NCBI GenBank assembly: GCA_964538915.1 | Contig: CAZIFB010000023.1 | Span: 1-64,000 of the forward strand | DNA from: JAEUHQ01 sp964538915 | Lineage (GTDB): Bacteria > Planctomycetota > UBA1135 > UBA2386 | DNA length: 64,000 nt | Direction of reading: 5' to 3' | Part shown: in pieces, positions 1-8,896 of the stretch | How positions within the stretch are numbered: position 1 is the first letter of the stretch | Layout: every line of letters starts with the position of its first letter | Notes under the pieces: model-generated | Told to the model about the DNA's origin: nothing | The model's database searches: none | Seen by the model: the letters and a program-made list of their open reading frames with translations, nothing else | Program-made: the position numbers and the translations under genes

Positions 1-353
1 TGGCCTACATCCCGCTCGCGTTCTGGCCCTACCACACCGACCTCGCCAACTACGGGCACGTGACGACGGGCCATCTCGACCAGCGCTCGATCGCGGTCGG
101 GCGCCTGATGCTCGACAACTTCCCGCACATCAAGGCGTACTGGATCATGCTGACGCAGGAGTCGGCGCAGACGGCTCTCTCCTTTGGCGCCAACGACATC
201 GACGGCACGGTGACCGAGGAGAAGATCACGCACGACGCCGGCACGACCGAACCGCAGGCGCTCAACCCGCAGCAGCTGTCGCACTTGATCCGCGAAGCGG
301 GTTACGAGCCCGTGCAACGGACGACGGTGTACGAAGAGATCGGCGCGGCATGA
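1..353 (+). CDS. mqnE: Aminofutalosine synthase MqnE, C-terminal fragment
   Basis: The gene enters from the left edge, so only about the last 116 residues are present; the frame is open from base 3 with no start needed inside the window. MqnE is a radical-SAM enzyme that builds aminofutalosine in the futalosine route to menaquinone. The tail contains the run LMLDNFPHIKAYWIML and later DGTVTEEKITHDAG, which I recognise as the conserved C-terminal part of MqnE; the radical-SAM cysteines lie outside the window. MqnC is related but differs in this tail, so MqnE is preferred. The TGA stop overlaps the ATG of the next gene (ATGA), implying coupled translation with the Lnt-like gene. Confidence 0.82.
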   Translation, partial: AYIPLAFWPYHTDLANYGHVTTGHLDQRSIAVGRLMLDNFPHIKAYWIMLTQESAQTALSFGANDIDGTVTEEKITHDAGTTEPQALNPQQLSHLIREAGYEPVQRTTVYEEIGAA

Positions 354-1771
354 ACGTGGTCGCCGCGGTCGCGGCAGGGCTCCTGCTCGCCGCCTCGGAC
401 CACCCGCTGCACTTCTGGCCGCTGCAGTTCGTTGCGCTGGTCCCGCTCTGGTGGGCGCTCGCGCGGCGCAGCGAGGCCGGCAGGTCGGCATGGGTCCTCG
501 GGCTCGCGTTCGCATCGGCGAACACGCTGGCGGTGCTCACGTCGGCCGGATGGCAGCTGCCGCTGCTCGTAGCGGGCGTCGCCGCGCTGCTGCAGTGGAC
601 GATCGCCGCGTGGCTCGCCGCGCGCTGCCTCGCGCGCGGACCGGTCCTCGGCCCGCTCGCGGCCGCGGCGATGGTGACCCTCGTCGAACTCGCGACGTGG
701 CGGCTCGCACCGATGTTCGGCACCGCGCAGGCGTTCGTTCGCCCGCTGAGTGCCGCACCGATGCTCGTCGGCTTCGTCGCGTTCACCGGCACCGGCGGTC
801 TCGTCTTCGTCGTCGCCGCGCTCCAGGCGCTCGTCGCTTGCGCGCTGCGCGGCCCCATCCGCGGCAGGCCGTTGGCAGCCGCCGCCGCAACCATCGCGAT
901 CGTGGCGGCACTCGACGCCGTGCGCTGGCAGCGACCACTCGGCCCGACCGTGCGCGTCGCGACGTTCGGCTGGGGCGAGACGACGCCGCAGAGCCCGGAC
1001 GGGAAGCCGTTCGTCCATCGCGCCGCGGCAGCGGCACTCGCGGAGAAGTGCACACTGCTCGTGACGCCGGAGACGGGCATGCACGTCGGCGACCGGCGCA
1101 ACGCCGCGAGGGTGTTCTCGGACGTCGCGACCGGAGGCACCCTGCACATGGCGCTCGGCGTCTGGCACGGGCCGACGAACGACAACCGCATCTGGTTCGT
1201 CGCGCCGGACAACTCGCTCGTGGGCGAGTACCGGAAGACCCACCTCGTGCCCTGGCTCGAGAACTACGCCACCGGCGACGGCGCGCCGGTCGTCGTGCCC
1301 TTCGGCGACCTCCGGCTCGGCGGAATGATCTGTCAGGACGACAACTTCACCGACGTCGCCCGCGCGTACGGCGCCGGCGGTGTGCCGCTGCTCGCGGTAC
1401 CGACGAACGACTGGCCGGCGATCCGCGAGTTCCATCTCGAGAACGCGATCTTCCGTTCGATCGAGAACGGGTACGCCGCGGCGCGCGCCGCATCCGGCGG
1501 CATCTCCGCGATCGTCTCGGCGCGCGGCGAAGTGATCGCTCGCGACGACCACGTGACCGCGAGGCTCGATTCTCGGCTTGAAGCGAACGTGCGTTCGATC
1601 GTTGCCGCAGACGACGGTCCGGACGTCCGCCTCCTCTGCGCGGACGTGACCGTCGGCGATGGCGTCCCGACGATCTACGCGCGCTTCGGCGACACGCCGA
1701 TGCTGGTCCTGTGCGCGCTGCTGGTCGTCGTGTCGCTGCGTCGCGGATCGAAGCCGAAACCCGCCGCATAG
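350..1771 (+). CDS. lnt: Apolipoprotein N-acyltransferase-like membrane protein (nitrilase fold)
   Basis: Predicted to transfer the third acyl chain to lipoproteins at the inner membrane. The first 190 or so residues hold about six hydrophobic segments, followed by a carbon-nitrogen-hydrolase domain and a final hydrophobic helix near 445-460, as in Lnt. The Glu-Lys-Cys triad is visible: Glu241 (in TPETGM), Lys296 (in YRKTHL) and Cys328 (in MICQDD). At 473 residues it is slightly shorter than typical Lnt (about 500). The residues after the nucleophile read CQDD where classical Lnt has CYE, so substrate preference may differ. Start chosen as the ATG overlapping the mqnE stop. Confidence 0.72.
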   Translation: MNVVAAVAAGLLLAASDHPLHFWPLQFVALVPLWWALARRSEAGRSAWVLGLAFASANTLAVLTSAGWQLPLLVAGVAALLQWTIAAWLAARCLARGPVLGPLAAAAMVTLVELATWRLAPMFGTAQAFVRPLSAAPMLVGFVAFTGTGGLVFVVAALQALVACALRGPIRGRPLAAAAATIAIVAALDAVRWQRPLGPTVRVATFGWGETTPQSPDGKPFVHRAAAAALAEKCTLLVTPETGMHVGDRRNAARVFSDVATGGTLHMALGVWHGPTNDNRIWFVAPDNSLVGEYRKTHLVPWLENYATGDGAPVVVPFGDLRLGGMICQDDNFTDVARAYGAGGVPLLAVPTNDWPAIREFHLENAIFRSIENGYAAARAASGGISAIVSARGEVIARDDHVTARLDSRLEANVRSIVAADDGPDVRLLCADVTVGDGVPTIYARFGDTPMLVLCALLVVVSLRRGSKPKPAA

Positions 1772-1819
1772 CGAACGGGCCCCGCTTGCACCGCCGACCG
1801 CGTCCGCCAGCATGGGCGC

Positions 1820-2008
1820 ATGGGCACGATCACGTTCAAGATGTTCCGCAGCACTCTGTCGAGCTGGCCGACCCTCTTCCAGGAAGCCGCCGACTTCGCG
1901 AACTCACTCGACGAAGGTCAACTGATCTCGATCTCGCACTCGGCGGACCACTCCGACGGCGTGGTGACCGTCTGGTATCGACGGCGCTCGGACCGGACGA
2001 AGGCGTGA
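1820..2008 (+). CDS. Small conserved hypothetical protein (62 aa)
   Basis: A 62-residue protein with no signal peptide or membrane segment. The pattern KMFRSTLSSWPTLFQEAADFA followed by ISHSADHSDGVVTVWY looks like a small conserved bacterial family of unknown role, with an invariant-looking ISHS and a C-terminal GVVTVWY strand. It sits in the 330 bp between the Lnt-like gene and a secreted protein gene, with no obvious Shine-Dalgarno. Composition and the regular helix-then-strand pattern argue that it is real, but no function can be given. Confidence 0.55.
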   Translation: MGTITFKMFRSTLSSWPTLFQEAADFANSLDEGQLISISHSADHSDGVVTVWYRRRSDRTKA

Positions 2009-2098
2009 ACAATCCCTGACCACGCGTGTGCCGGGCGCTTCGCCGCGATCCGTCGCGCGCCCCGCGCGTTCGCGTGCATCGACGTAGCATCGCGCCCC

Positions 2099-3196
2099 AT
2101 GCGCCTGCTCCTCCTGTCCGCGATCGCCTTCGCCGCGTCAGCGCAACCGGCTGCTGCTCAACTCCGCGCGACCCTCGCGCAGCTGGCGCCCGACACGCCG
2201 GCGCCGACGACCGTCGGTCTCGACGCTCTGGGCGATCACCGCACGCTCCCCGCACCGCGCGGCGCCCGCCCGTGCGGACTCGCGTGGTGCCAGGACAGGC
2301 TGTGGCTCCTGCGCGGCGCCGAACTCCTTCGCATCGATCCGGCGACCGGCGCCGCCACCGAGACCCTTCCCGCGGACGGCTGGGTCGCGTTGACCTCGGA
2401 CCGTCGCTTCGTCTACGCGGCGACCGCGGCGGGCGAAGTGATCGTGATCGATCCGCTCGCGGGCCGTGCGGTGCGTACGATTCCGCCCGCGATCGACTTG
2501 CCCGCGCCGATCCGCGGCATCGCGGTGCTCGACGGAACGATGCTCCTCGCCGACGACGACGGCCGCGTGCTGCGCCTCGAAGACGACCGCCGGAAGGCCG
2601 TGCTGCTCTGGCGGCGTCCGGGCTGGGACCGGCCGACCTGGATCTGCGCCGATGCGGGCAACCTCGTGTTCGCGCGCGAGGGACTCGTGCACTGGATCCA
2701 TCCGAGCGGCGGCGACGTGCTGCGGACCTCCGGCGCACCGGAGCGAACACTCGCCGCCGCAGCGCACGGCGACGAACTCTGGATGCTGCGTTCGTCGGCG
2801 ACCACCGACGAGTTCTTCATCGTGACCCCACGTCGCGAACTCGACAGCGTGAACGTCCGCCTCGTCGGCGTCGGAGGTCCGGGCATCGGCGCTCCAGGCA
2901 CGAAGCCGGGCGACACGAATCACTGGATCGTCGGCAAGACCCGCGCGAACACGGGCGCAGACCTGGCCGATGCACTGCGCCGCGCCCGAGCTTCGCTGCG
3001 TACGACCGAGACCGTCGACGGCGGCCGGACGAAGATGCCCTTCGTGCTCCACATCCACCCCGGCATCACCGTCGGCGAGGTTCTCACGACCCTCGACGCC
3101 GCGACCGAAGCCGGCATCGACCTGCAGACTCCCGGGCTCGCGCGCTGGGCCGAGGCTTTCGCGACCGAAGCCGCGGCAAACCCCGCCAACCGCTGA
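2099..3196 (+). CDS. Secreted beta-propeller-like protein with ExbD/TolR-like C-terminus
   Basis: Starts with a clear signal peptide (MRLLLLSAIAFAASAQPAAAQ, cleavage near 21). The central part (about 55-285) has repeated short strands such as RLWLLRGAELLRIDP, FVYAATAAGEVIVIDP and GTMLLADDDGRVLRL, as in PQQ/YVTN-type propeller blades. Residues about 325-360 (FVLHIHPGITVGEVLTTLDA then EAGIDL) resemble the periplasmic domain of ExbD/TolR. No enzyme motif is visible. It is convergent with the NRPS-like gene, 17 bp away. A TAGCAT box lies 9 nt before the ATG and there is no Shine-Dalgarno. Role unknown; perhaps an envelope sensor or scaffold. Confidence 0.7.
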   Translation: MRLLLLSAIAFAASAQPAAAQLRATLAQLAPDTPAPTTVGLDALGDHRTLPAPRGARPCGLAWCQDRLWLLRGAELLRIDPATGAATETLPADGWVALTSDRRFVYAATAAGEVIVIDPLAGRAVRTIPPAIDLPAPIRGIAVLDGTMLLADDDGRVLRLEDDRRKAVLLWRRPGWDRPTWICADAGNLVFAREGLVHWIHPSGGDVLRTSGAPERTLAAAAHGDELWMLRSSATTDEFFIVTPRRELDSVNVRLVGVGGPGIGAPGTKPGDTNHWIVGKTRANTGADLADALRRARASLRTTETVDGGRTKMPFVLHIHPGITVGEVLTTLDAATEAGIDLQTPGLARWAEAFATEAAANPANR

Positions 3197-3213
3197 TCGC
3201 GCGGCAACGAGCC

Positions 3214-6200
3214 TCAGCGCACCGGGCCCGATGCGCGCGCGAGGAACGCTTCGGCCGGACCGCGCCCGGCCCACCGCAGCCACACTCCGGATGTCGCGAG
3301 CGCGACCACCGCATAGCCGACGGCGGCGAGTGCGCCCGTCGCGACCGACCAGTCTTCCTGTGGCCACCAGTGGCGCATCGCGGCGTAGACGACGCAGGTG
3401 TGCGCGAGGTAGTGCGTGAACGACATGCGCCCGACGTTCGCCACCGGACGAAGCCGGCGCGGCAGTGCGCGTTCCCGCAGCCACCACACGAGGGCCGCCG
3501 TCACGGCGATCGCCGCGCCGAAGCGCTGTGCCACGAACGCCAGCGAAGTCGGCTGCCACGTCGGGAGCAGCAGCGGGTCGGGATCGCCCCCATCGATCGC
3601 CGCGACCGCCGGGACGAGGTGCCCGGCGACCACGAGCAGCAGCGCGAGAACGCACCAGCGCGAGAGCCGCGCAGCATCGCGCGAACGCGCCAGTACGGCG
3701 CCGATCAGAGGCAGGCACAGCCACGGCAGCAGCGGGTACGCGCCGTCGAGCACGAACCAGCGCAGCGTCGCGAGGCCGAACGAGTGGTTCGCGACGTGGG
3801 TCCCGTCGTCGAGGAGGTCGCTCGCGACGACCTCGCCGAACACGACCCCGACGAACGGCACGACCGACATGCCGACCGCGATCACGGCCGCGATCGCGAA
3901 GCGCCCGGCGCGCTGCAGCGCCACGGTGAGCGGCAGCATCAGGGCGAGCGGCACGAGCACGTCGTTCGGCCAGACGAACCACCAGAAAGGCGCCCCGATC
4001 GCCGCCATCGCGAGCGCGCGGCGGCCGACCCAGGCCGCCGGCCGCGGCCGCATGGTCCATGCGACGCCCGCGAGGAGCAGGAACGTCGCTGCGGGCACGC
4101 CCTCGAGCCACCCGAGGCTCTGGCGCACGAGCCAGGTGATCGCGACCGTGTCCGCTTCGGCCGGTTCGGGCACGAAGTGCAGCCACACCATACCGAGCAC
4201 GGCGAGCCCGCGCACGACGTCGAACGCATCGACGCGCGATGGGGCATCGAGCGCCGCCGGCGCGCCTTCGTCCGCCAGCAGCGGCAGCGCGGCCTCGGCG
4301 ACCTCGGCCGTCGGTGCGCCCGCGTAGCAGCGGCCCGGCAGCAGCGTCTCCCGCTTCATCACGACGCTGTGCGGCATCACGTGCGCCCCGTCGCCGACGT
4401 CCACGCCGTAGAGCAGGACCGCGCCCTTCCCGATCGTGCTGCCGCGCCCGATCCGCACCCGATCGATCTTGAGCACACGGTCCTCGAAGCTGTGCGCCTG
4501 GAAGAGCGCGTGCACCGTGGCGCCGTCTTCGATCGCGATCATGTCCGGATCGACGACCTGCGCGAACCCGTCGCCGAGCACACAGCCTCGGCCGATGCGC
4601 ATCCCCATCAGCCGGAGGAACCACGGCAGCAGCAGCGTTCCCTCGAGGGCCTGCAGCAGCGTGCGACCGCAGCGCTGCCACAGCACGTAGTGGAAGTCCC
4701 ATCGGCTGGCCCAGCACGACCACAGCCCGTGCTGGCCGGGGCGCACGCGGCCGAGCAGCAGCCACTTGGTCGCGACCACGACGGCGGCGAGCGCCGTGGT
4801 CACGACGAGCGTGGCGACGACCGAGGCCAGCCACCGGCCGGTGAAGCCGCCGCCCCCGGCGACACGATCCGCGATCGCGAACCACGCGAGGCCGGCCGCG
4901 GCGAGCAGACCGGGCAGAACGAAGCGCAGCGCTTCCCAGAAGACGCGGTTCGCGTAGCGGATCGGGCCCGGCTCGTGCGTGAGGCGGCGATCGACCTCCA
5001 CCACCTCGCGGCGCGGCAGAAGGAACGGCGGCTGGCCGAACCAGCCCGTTCCGGCCCGCATGCGTGCGTCGTCCGCGACGGTACTGATGCCGAGCAGCAG
5101 GTCGTCCGGCAGCCGTTGGCCCGTGGGCACGACGACGTGGTTGCCGACGAAGGTGCGATCGCCGAGTCCCGTCGTCGCAACCGCGACCGCGCCTCGGTGC
5201 ACGTACGGGACGCCGAGGTAGACGCCGTCCGCGAGGAACGAGCCGCCGCCGATCGACGTGTGTTCGGGCAGGACGTCGAGAATCGTGCTGACCTCGACGT
5301 CGTCGCCGACGCGCATGCCCGCGAGCCGGAGCCACCGCGGCCAGAACAGCGTGCCCGAGAGCCACGTCCCCGCGCGCTCGAGCCACGCCGTGCGCACCGA
5401 AGCCCACGCGTGGCGCGCCGACCAGAGTCCGTGGGTTCCGGTGGGGATCTTCGGCGACCAGCGCAGGAGGAGCGCGGTCTGCAGGAGACCCGCAGGTACC
5501 GCGACGATCGCCACCACGACGACCAGCAGCGCGGCGTCGGGCTGTGTCCACGGGCCCGCGCCGCGCAGCCATGCGGCGATCGTGCCGCCGTCGAGCCCGC
5601 ACCACGACGCGCCCCACCACGCCAGCAGCGCCATCGGCATCCAGGTCACCGGGCCGAGCACGGCGCGTGCCCCGAGCAGCAGCAACGAATGGCGCCTCGA
5701 TGTCGCGGCGGACGGACCGGCCTGCGGCAATCCGCCAGGCGACGCGTTCGGCGCGGCCGGCACGCCACTCCACGCGGCACGGTCGGGCACGCGTGTTCCC
5801 GCCGGAGCGAACGACAGCGGTGCGAGCATCGCCCCGTCGCCGACGACGACGTCGGGCCCGGTGCCCGCGCGCGTGGCCAGTGTCGCGCCAGCGCCGATGC
5901 GCACGGGACCGATCACGAGTTCGCCCGCGTCCAGCTCGCACAGGCCGAGATCGACTTCGCGGCAGAGCGTCGCGTCGTCGCCGATCTCGAGCAGATCCCA
6001 GCCGCCGCCCGAGAGGTCGACGCCGCGGTGCACGTGGACACGCCTGCCGATGCGCGCGCCGAGCGAACGCAGCAGCACTCCGTACATCTCCGTGCCGGCG
6101 CAGAACGACCACGGCAGCGCCCGCGCCATCGTCGCGACGACCCAGTGACGCAGACGGAGCCCGCTCCAGGCGGACACGCGGCCCGGAACGTAGCGCCCGA

Positions 6201-8238
6201 TCAGCAGCTCCTTCGCGGCAACGACGAGCCACCACAGGGCGAGCGACGCGAGGCCCGCGGTTGCGAGCGCGAGCCACGGTGCAGCGAGCAGGAAGGCGCC
6301 GAGCGGAAGCGAATCGAGCAGCCACGGCAACAGGTCGAACGCCACGAGGCCCACGGCGGTCGATCCGAGCCCGAGGAACCCGATGAGGAACAGCACCTGG
6401 CCCGCGGTGAACACCAGCAGCGATGCGCGCGAAGCCGGACCGGCGTCGCGACGGGCCGCTCCAGGCGTCGCCGCGGCGCTGCCCGGCACGCGCGCGCGAA
6501 GCACGAGGCCGGCGACGGTCGGTGCCTCGTAGAGATCGCGTACGGCGATCCGCGACATGCGTTCGTCGGCACGCAGCTGCGACACGAGCAGCGCCGCCCG
6601 GAGCGAGTTGCCCCCGAGTGCGAAGAAGTCGTCGCCGTCGCGGATCGCACTCGCGGGCACGGCGAGCACCTTCGCGAAGGCGGCGCGCACGCGGCCTGCG
6701 ATCGAGTCGTCGGTGTGCACCGCGCCGATCGCCGCGATCCCGACGAACGGCAGCGAGCGACGGTCCACCTTGCCGCCGACGGTGCGCGGCACGCGCTCGA
6801 GCAGCGCGAGGCGCGTCGGCACCGCGATGGCCGGCAGTTCGGCGCGGACACGAGCCACCAGTTCGTCGAATCGCGGCGGCGCCGCCGGATCCGCCGGCAC
6901 GACGTGCGCGACGAGATCGCGATCCGGCTCGTCGCCCTGGACGGTGCACACGACTTCGCGAACGCCGCCGACGCGCGCGAGCACCGCCTCGACGGCTTCG
7001 AGTTCGATCCGATGGCCGCGCACCTTCACCTGCGCGTCGATGCGGCCGAGGTGGCGCAGTTCGCCGCGTTCGTCCTGCACGACCAGATCGCCGGTGCGGT
7101 AGACGCGACCGAGGCCGGGCAGGGTCGGAAAGCGCTCGGCAGTCAGAGCGTCGAGCCCGAGATAGCCGCGCGCGAGGCCTGGCCCTGCGATGCACAGTTC
7201 GCCCGGCTCGCCGCGCGGCACGGGTCGGAGGTCCTCGCCGAGGACGTGCGCTGCGTGCGGCGGCACCGGCGTGCCGATCGTCACGGGTTCGCCCGCGCGA
7301 ACGCGGCCGCGCACGACCGTGACCGAACACTCGGTCGGCCCGTAGCCGTTCTCGAGCCAGACGTCGCGACCCCACACCGCCGCGAGATCCGCCGGCAACG
7401 GTTCGCCGCCGACATACGCGAGGCGCAGGTCGGGCAACTCGTCGCGCGGCGAACGGCAGCCGAGCGCGCGGAGCAGTGTCGGCGGCGGACAGAGGATGGT
7501 GATCCGTTCGGCGCGCAACCACGGCAACAGATCGGGGCCGAGCCGTACGGTCTCGTCGTCCATCACGACGACCGTGGCGCCGCTCGCGAGCCCGAGCCAG
7601 ATCTCCTCGACCGACGAGTCGTACGCGGGCGAACTGCCTTGCGCGATGCGATCACCCGGCCCCATTGCGAAGCGCGTCACGCCTTCGCGGATCAGGTTCA
7701 CGACGCCGCGGTGCTCGATGCAGACGCCCTTCGGCCGACCGGTCGTGCCCGACGTATAGATGACGTAGGCGAGGCGGTTCGGGTCCGGACCCGGCAACGC
7801 CCGCGCATCCCGCCGCGGCACGTCGATGCCTGCGGGCACGAGGACGATCGGGACACCGAGCCCGGCGAAACGATCGGCGAACCCGGCCACCGTGACGATC
7901 GCAGCCGCCCCCGTGTCGCGCACGACGTGGTGCAGATGCGCGTCGGGGAACGACGGGTCGAGGCACACGTGCGCGCCGCCGGCGAGCAGCACCCCGAGCT
8001 GCGAAGCGACCAGCCACGGATCCTGCCGCGGCACGAGCACGACGATGCGCGACTCGTCGCCGACGCCGGGCCCGAGCTCGGCGGCGATCCACTCCGCCAT
8101 GCGCTCGAGCTGCGCGAACGTCACCCTCAAGCGCTGGCGGCGGCCGTTCGCCGGGGGCACGTCGATGGCGACACGGTCCGCGTTCTTCGCGACGCCGGCG
8201 ACGAAGAGGTCCGTCAGCACGGCGCGTTCCTCGACCAC
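3214..8238 (-). CDS. Pls/PosA-like NRPS membrane protein fused to a DUF418-like domain
   Basis: A 1674-residue single-module protein. Residues 1-500 are an adenylation domain with the AMP loop YTSGTTGRPKG near 158-170, YGPTE, and the A10 lysine Lys490 in GGKVDRR. A carrier domain follows with the phosphopantetheine site Ser545 in LGGNSLR. Residues about 600-1300 alternate hydrophobic helices with three left-handed beta-helix hexapeptide blocks, each introduced by a GT..(Y/W/P)..LR(S/L).G pattern, as in epsilon-poly-lysine synthetase (Pls) and PosA. There is no condensation or thioesterase domain, as expected for that class. Residues about 1315-1674 add a polytopic DUF418/YeiB-like domain (RGLAVLGMVWLHF, GRMSFTHYLAHT) not found in standard Pls. 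It probably activates an amino acid and condenses or transfers it at the membrane. The start lies 13 bp after the SET gene. Confidence 0.8.
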   Translation of the reverse strand: MVEERAVLTDLFVAGVAKNADRVAIDVPPANGRRQRLRVTFAQLERMAEWIAAELGPGVGDESRIVVLVPRQDPWLVASQLGVLLAGGAHVCLDPSFPDAHLHHVVRDTGAAAIVTVAGFADRFAGLGVPIVLVPAGIDVPRRDARALPGPDPNRLAYVIYTSGTTGRPKGVCIEHRGVVNLIREGVTRFAMGPGDRIAQGSSPAYDSSVEEIWLGLASGATVVVMDDETVRLGPDLLPWLRAERITILCPPPTLLRALGCRSPRDELPDLRLAYVGGEPLPADLAAVWGRDVWLENGYGPTECSVTVVRGRVRAGEPVTIGTPVPPHAAHVLGEDLRPVPRGEPGELCIAGPGLARGYLGLDALTAERFPTLPGLGRVYRTGDLVVQDERGELRHLGRIDAQVKVRGHRIELEAVEAVLARVGGVREVVCTVQGDEPDRDLVAHVVPADPAAPPRFDELVARVRAELPAIAVPTRLALLERVPRTVGGKVDRRSLPFVGIAAIGAVHTDDSIAGRVRAAFAKVLAVPASAIRDGDDFFALGGNSLRAALLVSQLRADERMSRIAVRDLYEAPTVAGLVLRARVPGSAAATPGAARRDAGPASRASLLVFTAGQVLFLIGFLGLGSTAVGLVAFDLLPWLLDSLPLGAFLLAAPWLALATAGLASLALWWLVVAAKELLIGRYVPGRVSAWSGLRLRHWVVATMARALPWSFCAGTEMYGVLLRSLGARIGRRVHVHRGVDLSGGGWDLLEIGDDATLCREVDLGLCELDAGELVIGPVRIGAGATLATRAGTGPDVVVGDGAMLAPLSFAPAGTRVPDRAAWSGVPAAPNASPGGLPQAGPSAATSRRHSLLLLGARAVLGPVTWMPMALLAWWGASWCGLDGGTIAAWLRGAGPWTQPDAALLVVVVAIVAVPAGLLQTALLLRWSPKIPTGTHGLWSARHAWASVRTAWLERAGTWLSGTLFWPRWLRLAGMRVGDDVEVSTILDVLPEHTSIGGGSFLADGVYLGVPYVHRGAVAVATTGLGDRTFVGNHVVVPTGQRLPDDLLLGISTVADDARMRAGTGWFGQPPFLLPRREVVEVDRRLTHEPGPIRYANRVFWEALRFVLPGLLAAAGLAWFAIADRVAGGGGFTGRWLASVVATLVVTTALAAVVVATKWLLLGRVRPGQHGLWSCWASRWDFHYVLWQRCGRTLLQALEGTLLLPWFLRLMGMRIGRGCVLGDGFAQVVDPDMIAIEDGATVHALFQAHSFEDRVLKIDRVRIGRGSTIGKGAVLLYGVDVGDGAHVMPHSVVMKRETLLPGRCYAGAPTAEVAEAALPLLADEGAPAALDAPSRVDAFDVVRGLAVLGMVWLHFVPEPAEADTVAITWLVRQSLGWLEGVPAATFLLLAGVAWTMRPRPAAWVGRRALAMAAIGAPFWWFVWPNDVLVPLALMLPLTVALQRAGRFAIAAVIAVGMSVVPFVGVVFGEVVASDLLDDGTHVANHSFGLATLRWFVLDGAYPLLPWLCLPLIGAVLARSRDAARLSRWCVLALLLVVAGHLVPAVAAIDGGDPDPLLLPTWQPTSLAFVAQRFGAAIAVTAALVWWLRERALPRRLRPVANVGRMSFTHYLAHTCVVYAAMRHWWPQEDWSVATGALAAVGYAVVALATSGVWLRWAGRGPAEAFLARASGPVR

Positions 8239-8251
8239 GACCCGGCCGCGC

Positions 8252-8764
8252 TCAGTCCGCGTGCCCGTCGGCGGCGCGAAGCCACGGCGCCGCGCGGTCC
8301 GCGATCACGGCCCGCTGCGCGGTCGACAGGAACCGCCAGCCGCGGATCCAGCCGCGACACTCGGGCGCCCCGCACGAGCAGAAGAACGGCTCGGCCATCT
8401 CGTACTCGTTCGTTTCGTAGTCGAACGTGACGTCGTCGCCGACCGCGATGTCGCGCAACGCGACCAGTCTGCGCCCGCGCAGCAGCGCGTTCGGTCGGCA
8501 CGAGTGGTTGAGGAAGCGCCAGGGATGGCGCCCGGAAGACCCGTCCGACTCGCCGATCCGACCGGCGGTCACGTGCTCGCCGGTGCCGATCTGCACCGAG
8601 TAGCGGTCGGGTCGATCGGCCACCTCGCCGTCCACGAACAGGATCTCGGTCCCCGCCGCGAACCCCGCCGCCGCGACCGTCGTGAGGCAGCCGTCGCGGC
8701 GTTCGACACGGACCCGGCGCTCGGTGACAGGGATGGGGTCGATGGCAGTGCGATGCGGCCGCAT
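8252..8764 (-). CDS. SET-domain protein (lysine methyltransferase-like)
   Basis: A 170-residue protein consisting almost entirely of a SET domain, the SAM-dependent protein-lysine methyltransferase fold. Hallmarks are RFLNHSCRPNA (the pseudoknot NHS motif), GDDVTFDYETNEYE (the DY motif), and a post-SET zinc cluster CSCGAPECRGW near the C-terminus. The open frame extends upstream, but the ATG encoding MRPHRTAID removes an arginine-rich unstructured leader and fits stand-alone SET proteins. It is followed 13 bp later by the NRPS-like gene and is probably co-transcribed. Bacterial SET proteins are uncommon; the substrate is unknown and could be a ribosomal, chromatin-like or enzyme lysine. Confidence 0.75.
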   Translation of the reverse strand: MRPHRTAIDPIPVTERRVRVERRDGCLTTVAAAGFAAGTEILFVDGEVADRPDRYSVQIGTGEHVTAGRIGESDGSSGRHPWRFLNHSCRPNALLRGRRLVALRDIAVGDDVTFDYETNEYEMAEPFFCSCGAPECRGWIRGWRFLSTAQRAVIADRAAPWLRAADGHAD

Positions 8765-8896
8765 GGAGGGCGTGCGAGGGGCGCGGGCAACGCGCAGCCG
8801 CCCGACGCCAACACCGCAAGGCCGAGATTCCCGACCGATGCGACACCGCGTCACCCGACACTGCTGTCCGGACCGAGCCGAACACCGGCTCCCCGT

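Noticed and set aside
262..1813. Long minus-strand frames opposite the Lnt-like gene
   Set aside because: Low-complexity composition; the plus strand carries an intact Glu-Lys-Cys nitrilase triad.
3214..8238. Ordinary multimodular NRPS
   Set aside because: No condensation or thioesterase domain; membrane/hexapeptide blocks show the Pls/PosA class.
2026..8430. A 2134-codon open frame on the plus strand across the NRPS-like gene
   Set aside because: Antisense to a gene with clear catalytic motifs; Arg/His/Pro-rich with no recognisable domain, as expected from GC-rich codon bias.
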